This document shows, piece after piece, positions 38,171 through 49,872 of a stretch of 59,824 bases of DNA. The stretch is from NCBI GenBank assembly GCA_015478945.1, contig JABUQX010021035.1:1-59824 (forward strand). Reading direction: 5' to 3'. How positions within the stretch are numbered: position 1 is the first letter of the stretch; the number at the start of each line of letters is the position of its first letter. Origin of the DNA: Trachelipus rathkii. Lineage: Eukaryota; Arthropoda; Malacostraca; Isopoda; Trachelipodidae. A program made the translations under genes and the position numbers. Below the pieces are notes generated by a model, which saw only the letters and a list, made by a program, of their open reading frames with translations, had not been told where the DNA came from and made no database searches.

Positions 38171-38570
38171 GTTTCCTCGCGCTCGAGAGAGAACGACAGT
38201 TACAAACAGAAATCTGGTTTTTTCAAAATGATCGTTCAACGTATTATGAACTCTCATCCGCATCCTTACTATAGAATCCGTATATTTTCGCCAGGTGTAC
38301 GTAAGCTTAAACATTTGGGTTGTCAGATTTATCCGTTCGCAGTGGATCCCCCTTCTATTGAATAGGGGCATTGTCCCCGTCGCATAGCGGTGCAGATAAA
38401 TACTGTAAATATTATTCTCACTCAATTTATATTCCTCATACAATACAATCGAGAATACTATTTTAAAAATAATTTCAGGGTATATTGGGTAACTTTAGAC
38501 ATTGAGGTTAAGCCCATAAATGTTTCTAACTGCTAGTCCGTTGAAATGAACAATTACTATTTCTCCACTA
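38171..38570 (+). repeat. degraded inverted copy of the fold-back element
   Basis: Collinear with the reverse complement of 29,760-30,050. Shared blocks in order include CGTTCAACGTATTAT (one base changed), CGCATCCTTACTATAG, AAGCTTAAACATTTGG, then ACTTTAGACATTGAGGTTAAG and CTAGTCCGTTGAAATGA. The copy is longer than the original, with many inserted bases. Confidence 0.85.
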
Positions 38571-39965
38571 ATTCTCATTAAATAAGTCATTCATTATATC
38601 TAGTTTATGAATAGTTCAATTTAGACTAAATACTCAAAATTAATTCTACTAAGCCAATCGCAGCTCATTTCCCTCGTGAGCACGCTCACGATGAAATGTC
38701 ACATAGACAATCAGTAACTTATAGTTATAATCATTATATTATTATTTTGTAACACCTGGCATGTTCTTATGAGATACGATAATATACTTAAAACATATCA
38801 TAAATACAAATCAAATTAATATAAATAACAAAAATAACTATAGTTATATAATACGTATTAAGATACTTATATATACTACTATAAGACTAATATATCAAAA
38901 TTTGCATTCTTGTAGTCAGCGCGATAAGTATATTTATTATTGTTATTGTAACTGTCGAGCCTGATGCTATTTCTCATTTCTGAATATTCTCTCGTATGTC
39001 CTGGTATCACATTCTTTATCAGACTATAAATCTCTATATACACTGTCACCTGCACGGCAAGTTTCCATATATATAAAGAGTATCGAAAGTTACCATAGAC
39101 TACATAATACACAAATGGACCTCCATGCAAAAGTCAAAGCGTAGTACAACATCAACTTATTTTTTACAATTAACTAGTATAAGATCTAATACCAATTTCA
39201 CGGATATCACAAGTGCAGTCCTGCAATTAGGTACCCCATTTCAGAGCGTAGAATCTGCATCCTGTCTTTAATAGGTAACTCGATATTGTGTATGTTTGAA
39301 GGTTGTATAGGAATGCTTCGACACCACTGATAGTGATTGTTGCAAAGCTGTGATCTTGTATTTGAATGTTCTATAAAAATGTTAAAAATTGATCGGAAGA
39401 TTTCTCGCGTATTAGGTCGATTATTTTTTCGTTAATTGTATTTTGAATAGAAACGAATCACTCAACATAATAATTAACAAACATTGTACAAAATGCTCTT
39501 TTAATATATAAATTATATCTCAAAATTGTGATGAATTCATTCACTTTGGATCAAAATTGAGTTCGGTACTTCACATTGTATTATATTCATCGCTAGCTAT
39601 ACAATTTTTTATATTCCTTTTTTTTCTCTATTCTTTTTGCAGTTGACAATACTCAAACGCTTTTCGTAGATAGAACTCATTACGAACGACCTGATCTAAA
39701 TATTCACGGGATTCTGCTATAAGCATAGTCTGTTCTGTGCATATTTAAGAGACGAGCCTTTACTTTGTTACCTACTTTTTCATAGGCAAAGAGAATTGAA
39801 TTAGTAATCTGGAAGACTCTATCTTTAAGCTATAAATATGTCTACAGCTTTACAGATAAGAATATCCAACAACGTATTTCAAACATGCGGCATCAACCTA
39901 TATTTACCTGGGCCTATTCCCGGCCTTTACCCCGACATAACGTATAAATCGATGAACAATGTACT

Positions 39966-40960
39966 GTGCGAACATCGCTCGACCATTCCCATCTGGATAT
40001 CGACTTAGGGTACTTATCCCTTAATTTCAAAAACCCAAATGCCAGAGAAAGTTTAGAATTCGATTATAGTTATCTACCCCTCGGTTTACAGAGGGAATTA
40101 TTACCCGAAGCTAATACTTCGTATTCAAAACATCCCGTAAAAATCAATGCTATGAGAACATGCGGCAAAGCGTGGACAACGAATTTTTTGAGCGCCTTAT
40201 CGTCGGCGAATTGATATCGAGGCGAATTGATTCGTCGATGAGTTTACAACGAAGGATACCCTACGAAATCTATCCTACTAACTCGATCTCAACATATTCT
40301 TTCTGAAGAATGAATCTTGCTTACTAGACTACTTTATATTCGGAACAAAAACTAATCGGACGAGACCTTTACTAATACCTCCTCATACGGAGTCAATAAA
40401 ATACGGAGCGAACATCGAAAATGGCCATATGTGTTACTTATGTCTCGGGAGTTCGCAAGCGGTATTGACTACACGTCATGAGCGACATGTTTTAATCTAC
40501 TATTAGCGATTACGCGTTGTCCGCTGCTTTTTATTATCATAGTCCAAGCTTCGGAGAGTAAATAACATAATAAGAATACTTACCTATCGAGGACATAATA
40601 ATAATTGCTAATACATTATAATAACTAATAATACAAATACGCTTTTTAGAGCAAACCTTGTTTAGGAAAATAATAATATAATTGAATGACTTAGATTGAC
40701 ACCTGAAAAATAAATTCAATACAGGAAACAAATGCATTCGAAGCAGTGAAATAAAGAACTCTAAAAATAAAATATAATCAAAACGCACTTTCTAACGACG
40801 ATATTTATGTAATCGAGTATATTTCAGGACTATTACAAAAAGGAATGAAAATGATATCCTTTCAGCTCCTTAACGAAAACACGGCAGTAGTTGAAAAATA
40901 ATATACCATGAATCAAAGAGAAAAAAGAAATTAAATTTTTGATGAAGATTGTATTAATGG
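39966..40960 (+). pseudogene. degraded inverted copy of the LRR-like gene
   Basis: Collinear with the reverse complement of about 28,400-29,120. Strong blocks include TGTTACTTATGTCTCGGGA, GGTATTGACTACAC and GAGCGACATGTT around 40,448-40,492 (encoding the CHLC region), and TTTAGAATTCGATTATAG near 40,050. The copy contains about 273 bases where the clean gene has about 230 in the first part, so insertions dominate. Reading frames are broken throughout. Bases 39,966-40,214 happen to stay open for 82 codons, but that frame mixes the true frames. Confidence 0.85.
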
Positions 40961-43900
40961 TAAAGAGGAACACTACTTTATTACGTGTGTAATAAGTACA
41001 AGTCACCGTTCATTTAGCAATACTCGGCAATATAAAGATGGGTATGTTGAGAAGAAATAGCCTAGATTTAATATATTTTTTCTTTTAATATAACATTTTT
41101 TAATTCAAGTCTTTGATGGGTCATTGTTGACTTTGAGCTAAATGGAAAGATTTTAATTATTCATGACTATATTATATATATAAGATATATATGGTTTGAA
41201 AAATTAACTCGTATATGCATACTAGTAACTATTTACTACACTGTAGTTTAATGAGCGAAACAGTCAATTAACAGTATAAATTTGAGGAACTTAATTTTTA
41301 GCTGTATATATAAGGTACTTTAGTATACGTAGTTTTATTCTTTAGTGAGTATAGAAACGTCCTTCTACCGGAGCAACTCCTTGAAAAGGTATATGTAAAA
41401 CAGATCTGAAATCTGAAGTTCTTATAAGAGAAATTTTCTGGAAGTGACATGGAGAGTGGCTCCCTTCTAGCACCCCGGTTCTCTTCTATCACCGTTCACA
41501 TATCTCCTCGATAGAGCATACCGTCATCTACCTTCTCCTGCCAGCGGAAGTTAGAAAGGTTTGAAGACCTTTGAGTTTCTTCGGATTATAATGAAGTTTT
41601 TTTTTCCTTTTAAAATGCATTGATGAGAATTGATTTTGTGGTATAATTCTTCTGAATAAGAATATATCTGTACGATAGTTTTAGGTATAAGTCAGTAAGA
41701 TGGGTAGGGGATGAAAGTTGTTGCAGCTCTTTACCGCGCACCTCTCACTGCACTGGTAACTTTACTGCCTCACAACAAATCTACAAGAATATCTACTCGC
41801 CCGTCACAACTGCGTAAATCAACTTAGCATATATACTCTCGATAGAAATAATAATCTTGACTCAATTGGTTATAATCAGCTTACTATATTTTAGACAAAT
41901 ATAGTGAAGTTACATCCTTATAACCATACAATAGAATCATTTCTCAATAACGGCGTCCTGAAAGCTCACGCAGGGTCTCATGTTGCACCTTTTTCTCTGA
42001 TCTATTCTGATTATCTCACGCAATTGTGCGTTATAAACACTTACTCTCTCAACTCCACTCTCTCTTTAAAGATTATTGATATCAGCAGAGATCCTTCTAT
42101 ATTTGCTATGAACATAGACATATATTCTCTTTTATAACTATGAACCTCAAACAGTACTCTTAGGCTCTACTCTAATCTCGCTGTTTTTTTTAATTTATAT
42201 TCATAATCAATTATAGAAATATAATCATAAAGAAATATACATGTTCCATAATGTTAATCCCTGATATTCAATATGTATATCGAACTTCAATCACGATAAT
42301 ATATACCTCTATGTGATTTTTCAGTTGTAGTCTCGGAAGTCGTATTACAAACAAGAATACTTCTCCGATACTCACTTTTTTGGAATGGCTCATATTGTTA
42401 GTCACAATAATACTTCACGCCATTTTATTTGTCATTAATTAATTATACAGTAACACATTTGTCGAAATTCAACTATAGATGATAATGTTAATTAGACATC
42501 AAATAGGCCTATTTAGACATTCTCATTTCTACTACACTTTTAATTTTTAATTTAATTTATGTATAGGACTTAATCATAATCAGTATCAACTCTCAGGGTA
42601 TGCGCTATGATCAATACTATTAATTCCGTACCCTCTCAAGAATAAAATACATGCACAACGCAGAAAAATTAATTAATCGAAGTTGAATCAGCTCAAATCC
42701 GTTGACAAAACATAGTATAACATTAATATAAAGCTAAAAATCAGACGAAAGAGGGAACCGATATATTATTTCCCTCCGAGATCAAGATATTAATAGTCAC
42801 TACCCTGGCAAACAATATTTACTTTTTCCCTTACCCCGATCCATATTAGTCGAGTATACTCACATACCCACGACATAAGGTATAACTATTTCTTCCTACC
42901 CAATTCGAAGATCATAGCCCTAACAAACCTATACTTTTGATCATCTTTCCAGATAGTGATGTTTATGTTGACTTATTAATCCTATTACTCTTTCCTATAT
43001 AGTCAAATTCCAGTATAAATAATGTAATCACAACATCTTAATTGTATTATCCAGATTTATCCACAGTTAAAATTAAGTCACCAACTTGACAAACCATCTC
43101 ATTTACACGATCCTCTCTCAGTCAAATCAGAGGTCAACCCTGATAAATAACTATTATTTTGATTTTTCCATGAGTTACTCTCTAGTCAAACCCTGACACC
43201 TTACTTTCCCATACCCCAGTCAAATTTACAGATCAAATAACAAACCTTAAAGATTTTCTCATAATGCAACAGTTCATAGGAATCAGTTCAAACTAACACG
43301 CGGAGATAGACCGTATTATTTCACCTTTACCTTATTGAACTTTAGATTTGTTTCAAACTGTACATTCACAGTGTTCTGTATTGAGGTTTTTAGATGTAGC
43401 AAATTTTTCTTTAAGCTCAAGTATGAGATAATTAATTAAATTTGTACGGAAGGGGATTTTGGCAACTGAAGTTAAGTCAAATTTACTTTTTGAACCCCAC
43501 TACCGACTTCGTTCTTTACTACAAGAATACCTTCGTAGTTTGAATGGTATCTAGAAGAAATTTATTATTAATAAATGACGTATCATATACCTTATGTAGT
43601 AAGATCATCGGAGTAACAATAGATATTGTTACTCTCCGAACTTTATTCAAACGAAGATGCTTACGTATAAAAAAAACATTTTCAATTTCAACTCGAATAG
43701 AAAGATAACTATAAGTGCCCCTGTTTTTACGAATTATAAATCTAAAATCAAATAAGAGGTACTGAATATACGTTCGCCCACCATAATCCAATAATATAAT
43801 AATAAATATTAATAATAATAATATATAAAATAATACGATAATAATATAATAATATATATAATATAATAATTAACAAATAATGTGTATTTATTTTATTATA

Positions 43901-45595
43901 TTATTTTATTATTATTATCCCCTTTCAACATTAAATTAATAAATTAATAGTAAATCTCTAATAAATTATTGTTAATACTTATTCAGTCTAGCAGTGAAGT
44001 CACGTTAGTAATCAGTAGTAGAATACGCCTTAGTAGTATACCTTTGAATATTATGCTCATATTATGTACTTTAAGGACATAAATCAACTTTTAAGATATT
44101 AGCATATATTATTCCAAAAAAATTCTAAGGATCAATATTTAGTTGCCTATCTCTGGTGTGACACTGCGTTATCTTTATAAGTAATATTTATTCATCTATT
44201 TCATATAATTCCACCTTAAATATTCAAGTGCTCTCTTCGTATGATGAAATTACGTTTTCGTCTTCCGAATTTTCGCTCCTCGAGAAATTCTTCTTAGTAG
44301 GCTATGATAGATCGTTAATTCTCGAACATCTTTGATGTCTGATATATCATACTGTCTTAACAACGTCCTCATGTGTAATACGCAAAATGTCCGTCGGTTG
44401 GCTATGAAAATATAAGTTCCGTTAATAAAAAAAATGAATAAATCTTGAGAAAATCGCCTATGTACCCTCTCTTCTCTATCTTCTCTTATTGGCCGAAATA
44501 ACCTTACGCTTTTTTACGTATGCCCACATCACGATCTATAAGAGCCCTCTGAAATCTTTCTCAGCCTCGATACGTTCACTCGCTAAAAAGGTATATTTAA
44601 TATTTTCCAAAATCTACCACTGCTATGTCTTATCCTTATAGGCGTTACTCTGCTTAAATGTTAATCGTGTTCACATATCTTAAAATCTCTCTACTTAATT
44701 TCTCGGCATCGATTAAGAGTTATATAAAAAACCTTAATTAATACTTATATATATACCCTCACACTCCTCACTATTTCTTGAAGTTTTTCTAATATCGTAT
44801 CGTCTTTCGTATCGGCGACTAGCCCTCTTCCTATCGTGAAGAAATATATATAATATTAAATCATGGTATGCAGGATTACGTAAAGAAATTATCTAATCCC
44901 CATAGAATTTATATATTTCTGTAAATAATACGAAATCCGTGATTCTAACGGTAATATATATATCATATATATATCTGGTGATAATGTGGACTCTACGTTA
45001 CAGGATTTAATAATAGTTTATTACTTATATTTTCATTTTTTTATATCCCTATAGTAGACTCATTCCATTCTAGCGTAATATATATATAATATATATACGT
45101 ACGATTGAAAAAAATAAAATAATCTACCGTAGGGATTTTAGTACCCATAGGTATTCCTGACTTGGTACGATTACGCGCAAATATCAGTATATGATTGATC
45201 TATTAACTTAAAGTTTTACGTGTATATATCTCGCTATTAATATGGACCACAATTTGCAATAAAAAAGATATACTCTCTAAACTAAAGCGGAAGAACATTA
45301 GTTACTGAAAGATGACTGAATAACTAAATTTTAATTCATAACCGCGGACTCGTCCGCACCGTTACCTTGTCTCTCAGCCTCCGATTTAGCCAAGCCGGGT
45401 GCTCTGCTTCGACTTGTGTCAGAGTGTTTCTCGCGGGTACTTGGAATGGCATTGGATTAACTTTATATAGCAGCACCTCGCATATGAGATGTAAACAAAG
45501 GTAATAATAGTTAGGCCCATTTATTAATACCTTTTCGTCGTGCAGAGCAAATATATATATACGATTACTCGTATTATTATTTATTATTCTTATTA

Positions 45596-45640
<45 letters not shown>

Positions 45641-45738
45641 TTATTATTATTATTGTGATTTAGCAATGTTGAGATTATTATTATTTTAATTATTATTATT
45701 ATATTATTGATTATTATTATTATTTATTATTATTATTC

Positions 45739-45769
<31 letters not shown>

Positions 45770-46879
45770 TAGGATAAAAATATTCTTATTTTATGCGTTG
45801 TATAAATTTAATATAGTATAGGAGATTATTATTTTTTAATAATAATATGTTATTATCTATATGATTATTATTATTATATGCAATTATCTAATTATTACTT
45901 ATTGATTATTATGGTCACTCTGATTATTATATTACACTTATTCCGAGTTATTATTCGCTAGATAATAGGTCAGTTGGAGTTTATTTAAGTATCTGGTTTC
46001 GACATTTTATTATTACTAGGGCGGGGATTAATAATATACTGGTACTGTATTTTATTATTATCAATCTATCTATTATTATTATTATTTGAGTTAATGTATA
46101 AGTTTATTTTTAATTCTTAGGCTGATTTTTTTTACCAAAATTTTTATTATTGTTACTTATTATTTATTATCTGTTATTATACTCTATTATTATTATATAA
46201 CTTCAAATATAATAATCGTTTATATTCTTATCACAATTATTCTCCTATTATTTTATTATCTAATTATTATTCTGTGACGGATTATAGTTCGTATCTGATA
46301 ATATTAGTATCATTATTGTTAATCATTGAATACGATGCGTTAGATATCTATTAACATTACTACATGGTGTTTGACTAAACCCGTAGATATGAGCATGTAT
46401 TGATGTTTAAATTGTATATTATATCTTATATACTCTATCTTATTGTTGACTAATTTGGTATTGGTTTTTTAGGATGCTGACTTATGTAGTATTAGTCTAT
46501 CTCATATATTATTATTGATTATTATCTATTTTATTATTTATATTATTATTTTATTGTTATCATAGCTACATTATTACTAACAATAATGGTAAAAATAGTT
46601 ATAAATAATTTTAATATAATATCAAGGAATTATTTATTATTGTCATTATATAAATTATAATTATATTATAATTATTCTAATTCAATATTAAATTATTAGT
46701 ATTATTTAAATATTATTATATTATTTTATTATCATTATTATTTATTTATGCCTCATTATTATTATTAATATTATTATTCGATTTTATTATTATTATTATT
46801 ATTTGCGTTCTATATAGTGTCTAACGGTAAAGAACTTATCAATAGATAGCCGCCTCGTCATCGAGTCTTTTCGTCGCGT
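40961..46879. other. 6-kb AT-rich stretch with no supportable gene
   Basis: I see no motif-bearing frame. The first part should mirror the 27.2-28.4 kb region, but matches become too weak to follow by eye. From 43.8 kb ATT/AAT microsatellite-like sequence appears, and it dominates after 45.5 kb. Confidence 0.45.
45586..46100. repeat. interrupted (ATT)n microsatellite
   Basis: Runs of TTA/ATT triplets, with perfect stretches near 45,600-45,640 and 45,737-45,767, are broken by irregular insertions. Similar weaker runs continue to about 46,800. Irregular interruptions fit poorly corrected reads of a pure repeat, although an old decayed repeat is possible. Confidence 0.8.
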
Positions 46880-46965
46880 ATATTAATAATGGAATCTAGT
46901 CTCTGTTGACGCTGTTTATGACGAACTTGAAGAACCGTCTGCATTTTTCCGAGATTTAGCAATGA

Positions 46966-47571
46966 CTAAATGAGGTCGCGAAGATCTTGAATCGTAGATT
47001 CGAACGTTACGCGACACTGATTTTCGTAAATTTCCTCCTCCGGTATTTCGGTTAGTCGTCCCATTATAGATCTCAAAACGTTAACGAAGTCGCTTTTGGC
47101 GAACTCGGTAAATTCCCACCGCTTTACGGAGTACTCGGAAACAATTTTGTTGGACGGTAGCATAAATTTTAGAAATTTCATTCTTCTGGATAGTCGCCGT
47201 CGCGCCGACCATGGCGATCCAAAAATGTCGCACGTAGAAGATATTATTTCTTTACACTCGAATACGGAAGTCGCTAATTCGAACTGAAGAATCCGTCCCC
47301 GAATATTTTCGTTTCTTATTTTTTCGATACGATTTTTAAAAGCTGCGCGAACCATTCTATTCATAATGTCTACGCTCTCCGTAAGCTTTTGACGCTCAAA
47401 TTTCATCACTTCCGCGTATCTTCGATGATAATCGTGACGATTCTTGATGCGAAAACTCCATCGCTGCAATATTTTATTCGAAAGGACATTTATATCGACA
47501 TCGCTCTTTTTTTGAACGACGTTTAAACGCAAAACGTGACTACTACTACTACTACTACTTTCACCGGATTT
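46966..47571 (-). CDS. basic, helix-rich protein of unknown function; 5' end not seen
   Basis: The frame is open from the TAG at 47,572-47,574 to the stop at 46,966-46,968 (201 codons), but the first in-frame ATG is at 47,406. The sequence upstream of that still looks coding (a Ser run, then a Lys/Asp-rich stretch). The true start therefore probably lies further upstream in sequence that is too poor to read. The product is rich in Arg, Lys and Glu and predicted by eye to be mainly helical, with three Cys (C, C and C in FECKE, STCDI, ENQCR). No family recognised. It has the codon style of the other clean genes, and a degraded inverted copy of part of it lies near 24.6 kb. Confidence 0.65.
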   Translation of the reverse strand, partial: KSGESSSSSSSHVLRLNVVQKKSDVDINVLSNKILQRWSFRIKNRHDYHRRYAEVMKFERQKLTESVDIMNRMVRAAFKNRIEKIRNENIRGRILQFELATSVFECKEIISSTCDIFGSPWSARRRLSRRMKFLKFMLPSNKIVSEYSVKRWEFTEFAKSDFVNVLRSIMGRLTEIPEEEIYENQCRVTFESTIQDLRDLI

Positions 47572-47574
47572 ACG

Positions 47575-48153
47575 CTATATATGTAATCAATATAATATAT
47601 ATAAATAAATTTCTGAATGTAAAATTAATTAATATCTGACCTGAGAACTCCCCAACGTGTTTGAATCAAAGGTCGATATTATAAATAACGACTAAATAAC
47701 ATAGTATGAATCTATACTTAACATTAACTTAACTTATAATCAATACTATAATAATAATAATACATTTCACCAAGATAATTATTTATTATATTAGTTTAAG
47801 TCTGTTCTATACAGTCAATATTATTACACGTTCGACGAAGTTAATAAGGATTATGTGGATATTTATATTTCATTTTGATATTATAATTAATTAATATAAT
47901 TATAATTGATCTGACTTGAATTGACGTTAGTATAGTAATTTGTTATAGTTTGTTTCTTATCGTTAATTTATATTGGCTGCTCGTTTTAAGTAAGTAAGTA
48001 GCTTAGTAGTGTAGTAGTAAGTAGTAAAAATATTCTATTATATAAAAATTTTATAGTTTACGTTATATAACTGAATTTCAGTCTTTATTCTCACTCTTTA
48101 TAATATTCTGGACTTGCCTCAATTATTCATTATTATTATTATTATTATTACTA

Positions 48154-48189
<36 letters not shown>

Positions 48190-48769
48190 CTTTATTATTT
48201 TATTATTATACTTCTTATTATTATTCATTATTATTAATTATTATTGAATTAATTATTTCAATTAATATTCTTCGTTTTTCAATGTTTGGTAAATTTTTAT
48301 TATTATTTTATTATTATTAATTTTAACAACATAATTAATTCTATTTATGCACTGTTTCATTATTCTCGATTACGTCGTGGTTATCCTGTTCACTCATCTG
48401 ATCTCATTGTTTATCGTATCATTCATTGCTATTATTATTCTCTAAGTTATTATTTATTTATCCTACTTAATATATATTATATATTATTATTATTCATAGT
48501 TTATTTGGTAAGTTTGTAATAGTAAACTACCGGAAAAGGTGTAGATATGTTAGTTAGATAGTTATATAAGCGGTTATTGCGAGTAGACTATCGCTCGCAG
48601 TTGTAAGCAGTTTGGTATGTTTGATCTTTTTTCATTAAAGTCGGCATTTGCTTATTTTTCAATATATGAGAAAAATTTTGTGATTGTTTTGTATGTATAT
48701 CTGACCTTATTATTATATTATTTCATTCATCTATCCGGGCCATTTGCCTTTCCAAGAGCCGATGCGAAT
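47575..48769. other. AT-rich stretch with ATT repeats, no gene
   Basis: No motif-bearing frame. An interrupted (ATT)n tract occupies about 48,121-48,345 and recurs weakly to 48,510. Sequence becomes gene-like again near 48,730. Confidence 0.5.
48121..48345. repeat. interrupted (ATT)n microsatellite
   Basis: ATT triplets are nearly continuous from 48,131 to 48,190 and interrupted afterwards. The open frame across it (poly-Ile/Leu/Tyr) is a by-product of the repeat. Confidence 0.8.
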
Positions 48770-48915
48770 TCCAGTACGGAGTGACTTTGATCCTTTAAAA
48801 CGACTTCGTAAATTCGAATATTTATCGATGCCATGATATGAAGAAAAAGTTACCATCTCCTCTATTACGTATTATTTATTTATCGTTTATTCTGTCAATG
48901 CTATATTATATATTT

Positions 48916-49872
48916 TTAGAATTTATAATCTTTCACACTATTTTTATGCAAAATCATTTTTTCGCATAATATGACGGCTTTATCCTTTAATAATTCTTTC
49001 GCCTTCTCGGCCAAAACCACACCTGAGCCCTCGTTTACAAAAATATTAGTATTTTTATTTTCATTCATATTTACCTTTTTCTCGACGTTCAAGAGTTTCT
49101 TCTTTTCGACAGAAATTACTCTCGGGGTTAAGGTGTAATCGTCTACGTGGAAAAAAATGTTAGAAAACATCATCTCCCAGAATTTTCCGTCCCGATCCGC
49201 TCTACTGATGGAGTAGTCGGACTGCGAAAATGACGCGCCTTCGCCAGTGGTGGCGGCTGCCGCTAATCCTTTTCCTTCGCTCCTCATCGGATACGCCAAT
49301 AGTTTCACGTACCAAATAGTGGCGCTTATCGCGTCCTTGATTTCTTCTTCTTTGAAGTCGTCGGAGTTATTATTATTATTATTATTATTGTTATTAGCCA
49401 TATTCAAAGCCTTTTCGTTCAGCGTTTCTTCTCGGTATCTTTCGTTGGAGGGCACGAGCATGTGCTTTCTAGTCGAAAAATTACCCATCTTCCCGGAAAG
49501 GAGTCTCTGAACAGTAGCGTGATCGTTGAAATATTTGAAATGCGTATCCATCTTCTCGTGGGTTAGGTGAATACTTCCGAAGAGTTTAAAGTATTTCGTG
49601 AAAGCGAAAACCGATTTTTTATCGCTCCCGATTTCGGAAACCATGTTGAGGAGCGAGTCGGCCAGCATACTGAACGCCGACACTCTGTAAATATGAGCCA
49701 GCTCGTGCGAGTTGGTTATCAAATGCAATTTGGCGATTTCTATACGGTCTTTTAAAGGTTTTTGCAAAAAAATGACGTTATCGAAATCCTCGTTCTGTTG
49801 TTTGTTTTGTTGTTGTTGTTGTTGTTCGTTGTTGTTCTGTTGTTGTTGTTGTCTTGGTTGTTGTTTTGCTGT
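48916..49872 (-). CDS. poly-Gln protein with HEXXH-X19-EXXSD gluzincin-like signature (C-terminal part)
   Basis: This part is in the same frame as the upstream part and is separated from it only by TGA 49,873-49,875. It begins with a Gln/Asn tract encoded by CAA/AAC repeats (about 49,797-49,866) and has no ATG before residue 34 of the segment following the tract. HELAH is encoded at 49,693-49,707. Exactly 19 residues later comes E (49,633-49,635), which begins EIGSD. In thermolysin-type gluzincins HEXXH is followed after 19 residues by EXXSD, where the two His and the Glu bind zinc. The residues before and after HELAH (T-N-S, I-Y) also fit the usual metzincin/gluzincin environment. A poly-Asn run (about 49,369-49,398) and an acidic/Lys-rich C-terminus follow. 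I recognise no whole-family match, so peptidase activity is a hypothesis. Most likely this is the C-terminal half of one 668-codon gene. Confidence 0.7.
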   Translation of the reverse strand, partial: TAKQQPRQQQQQNNNEQQQQQQNKQQNEDFDNVIFLQKPLKDRIEIAKLHLITNSHELAHIYRVSAFSMLADSLLNMVSEIGSDKKSVFAFTKYFKLFGSIHLTHEKMDTHFKYFNDHATVQRLLSGKMGNFSTRKHMLVPSNERYREETLNEKALNMANNNNNNNNNNSDDFKEEEIKDAISATIWYVKLLAYPMRSEGKGLAAAATTGEGASFSQSDYSISRADRDGKFWEMMFSNIFFHVDDYTLTPRVISVEKKKLLNVEKKVNMNENKNTNIFVNEGSGVVLAEKAKELLKDKAVILCEKMILHKNSVKDYKF

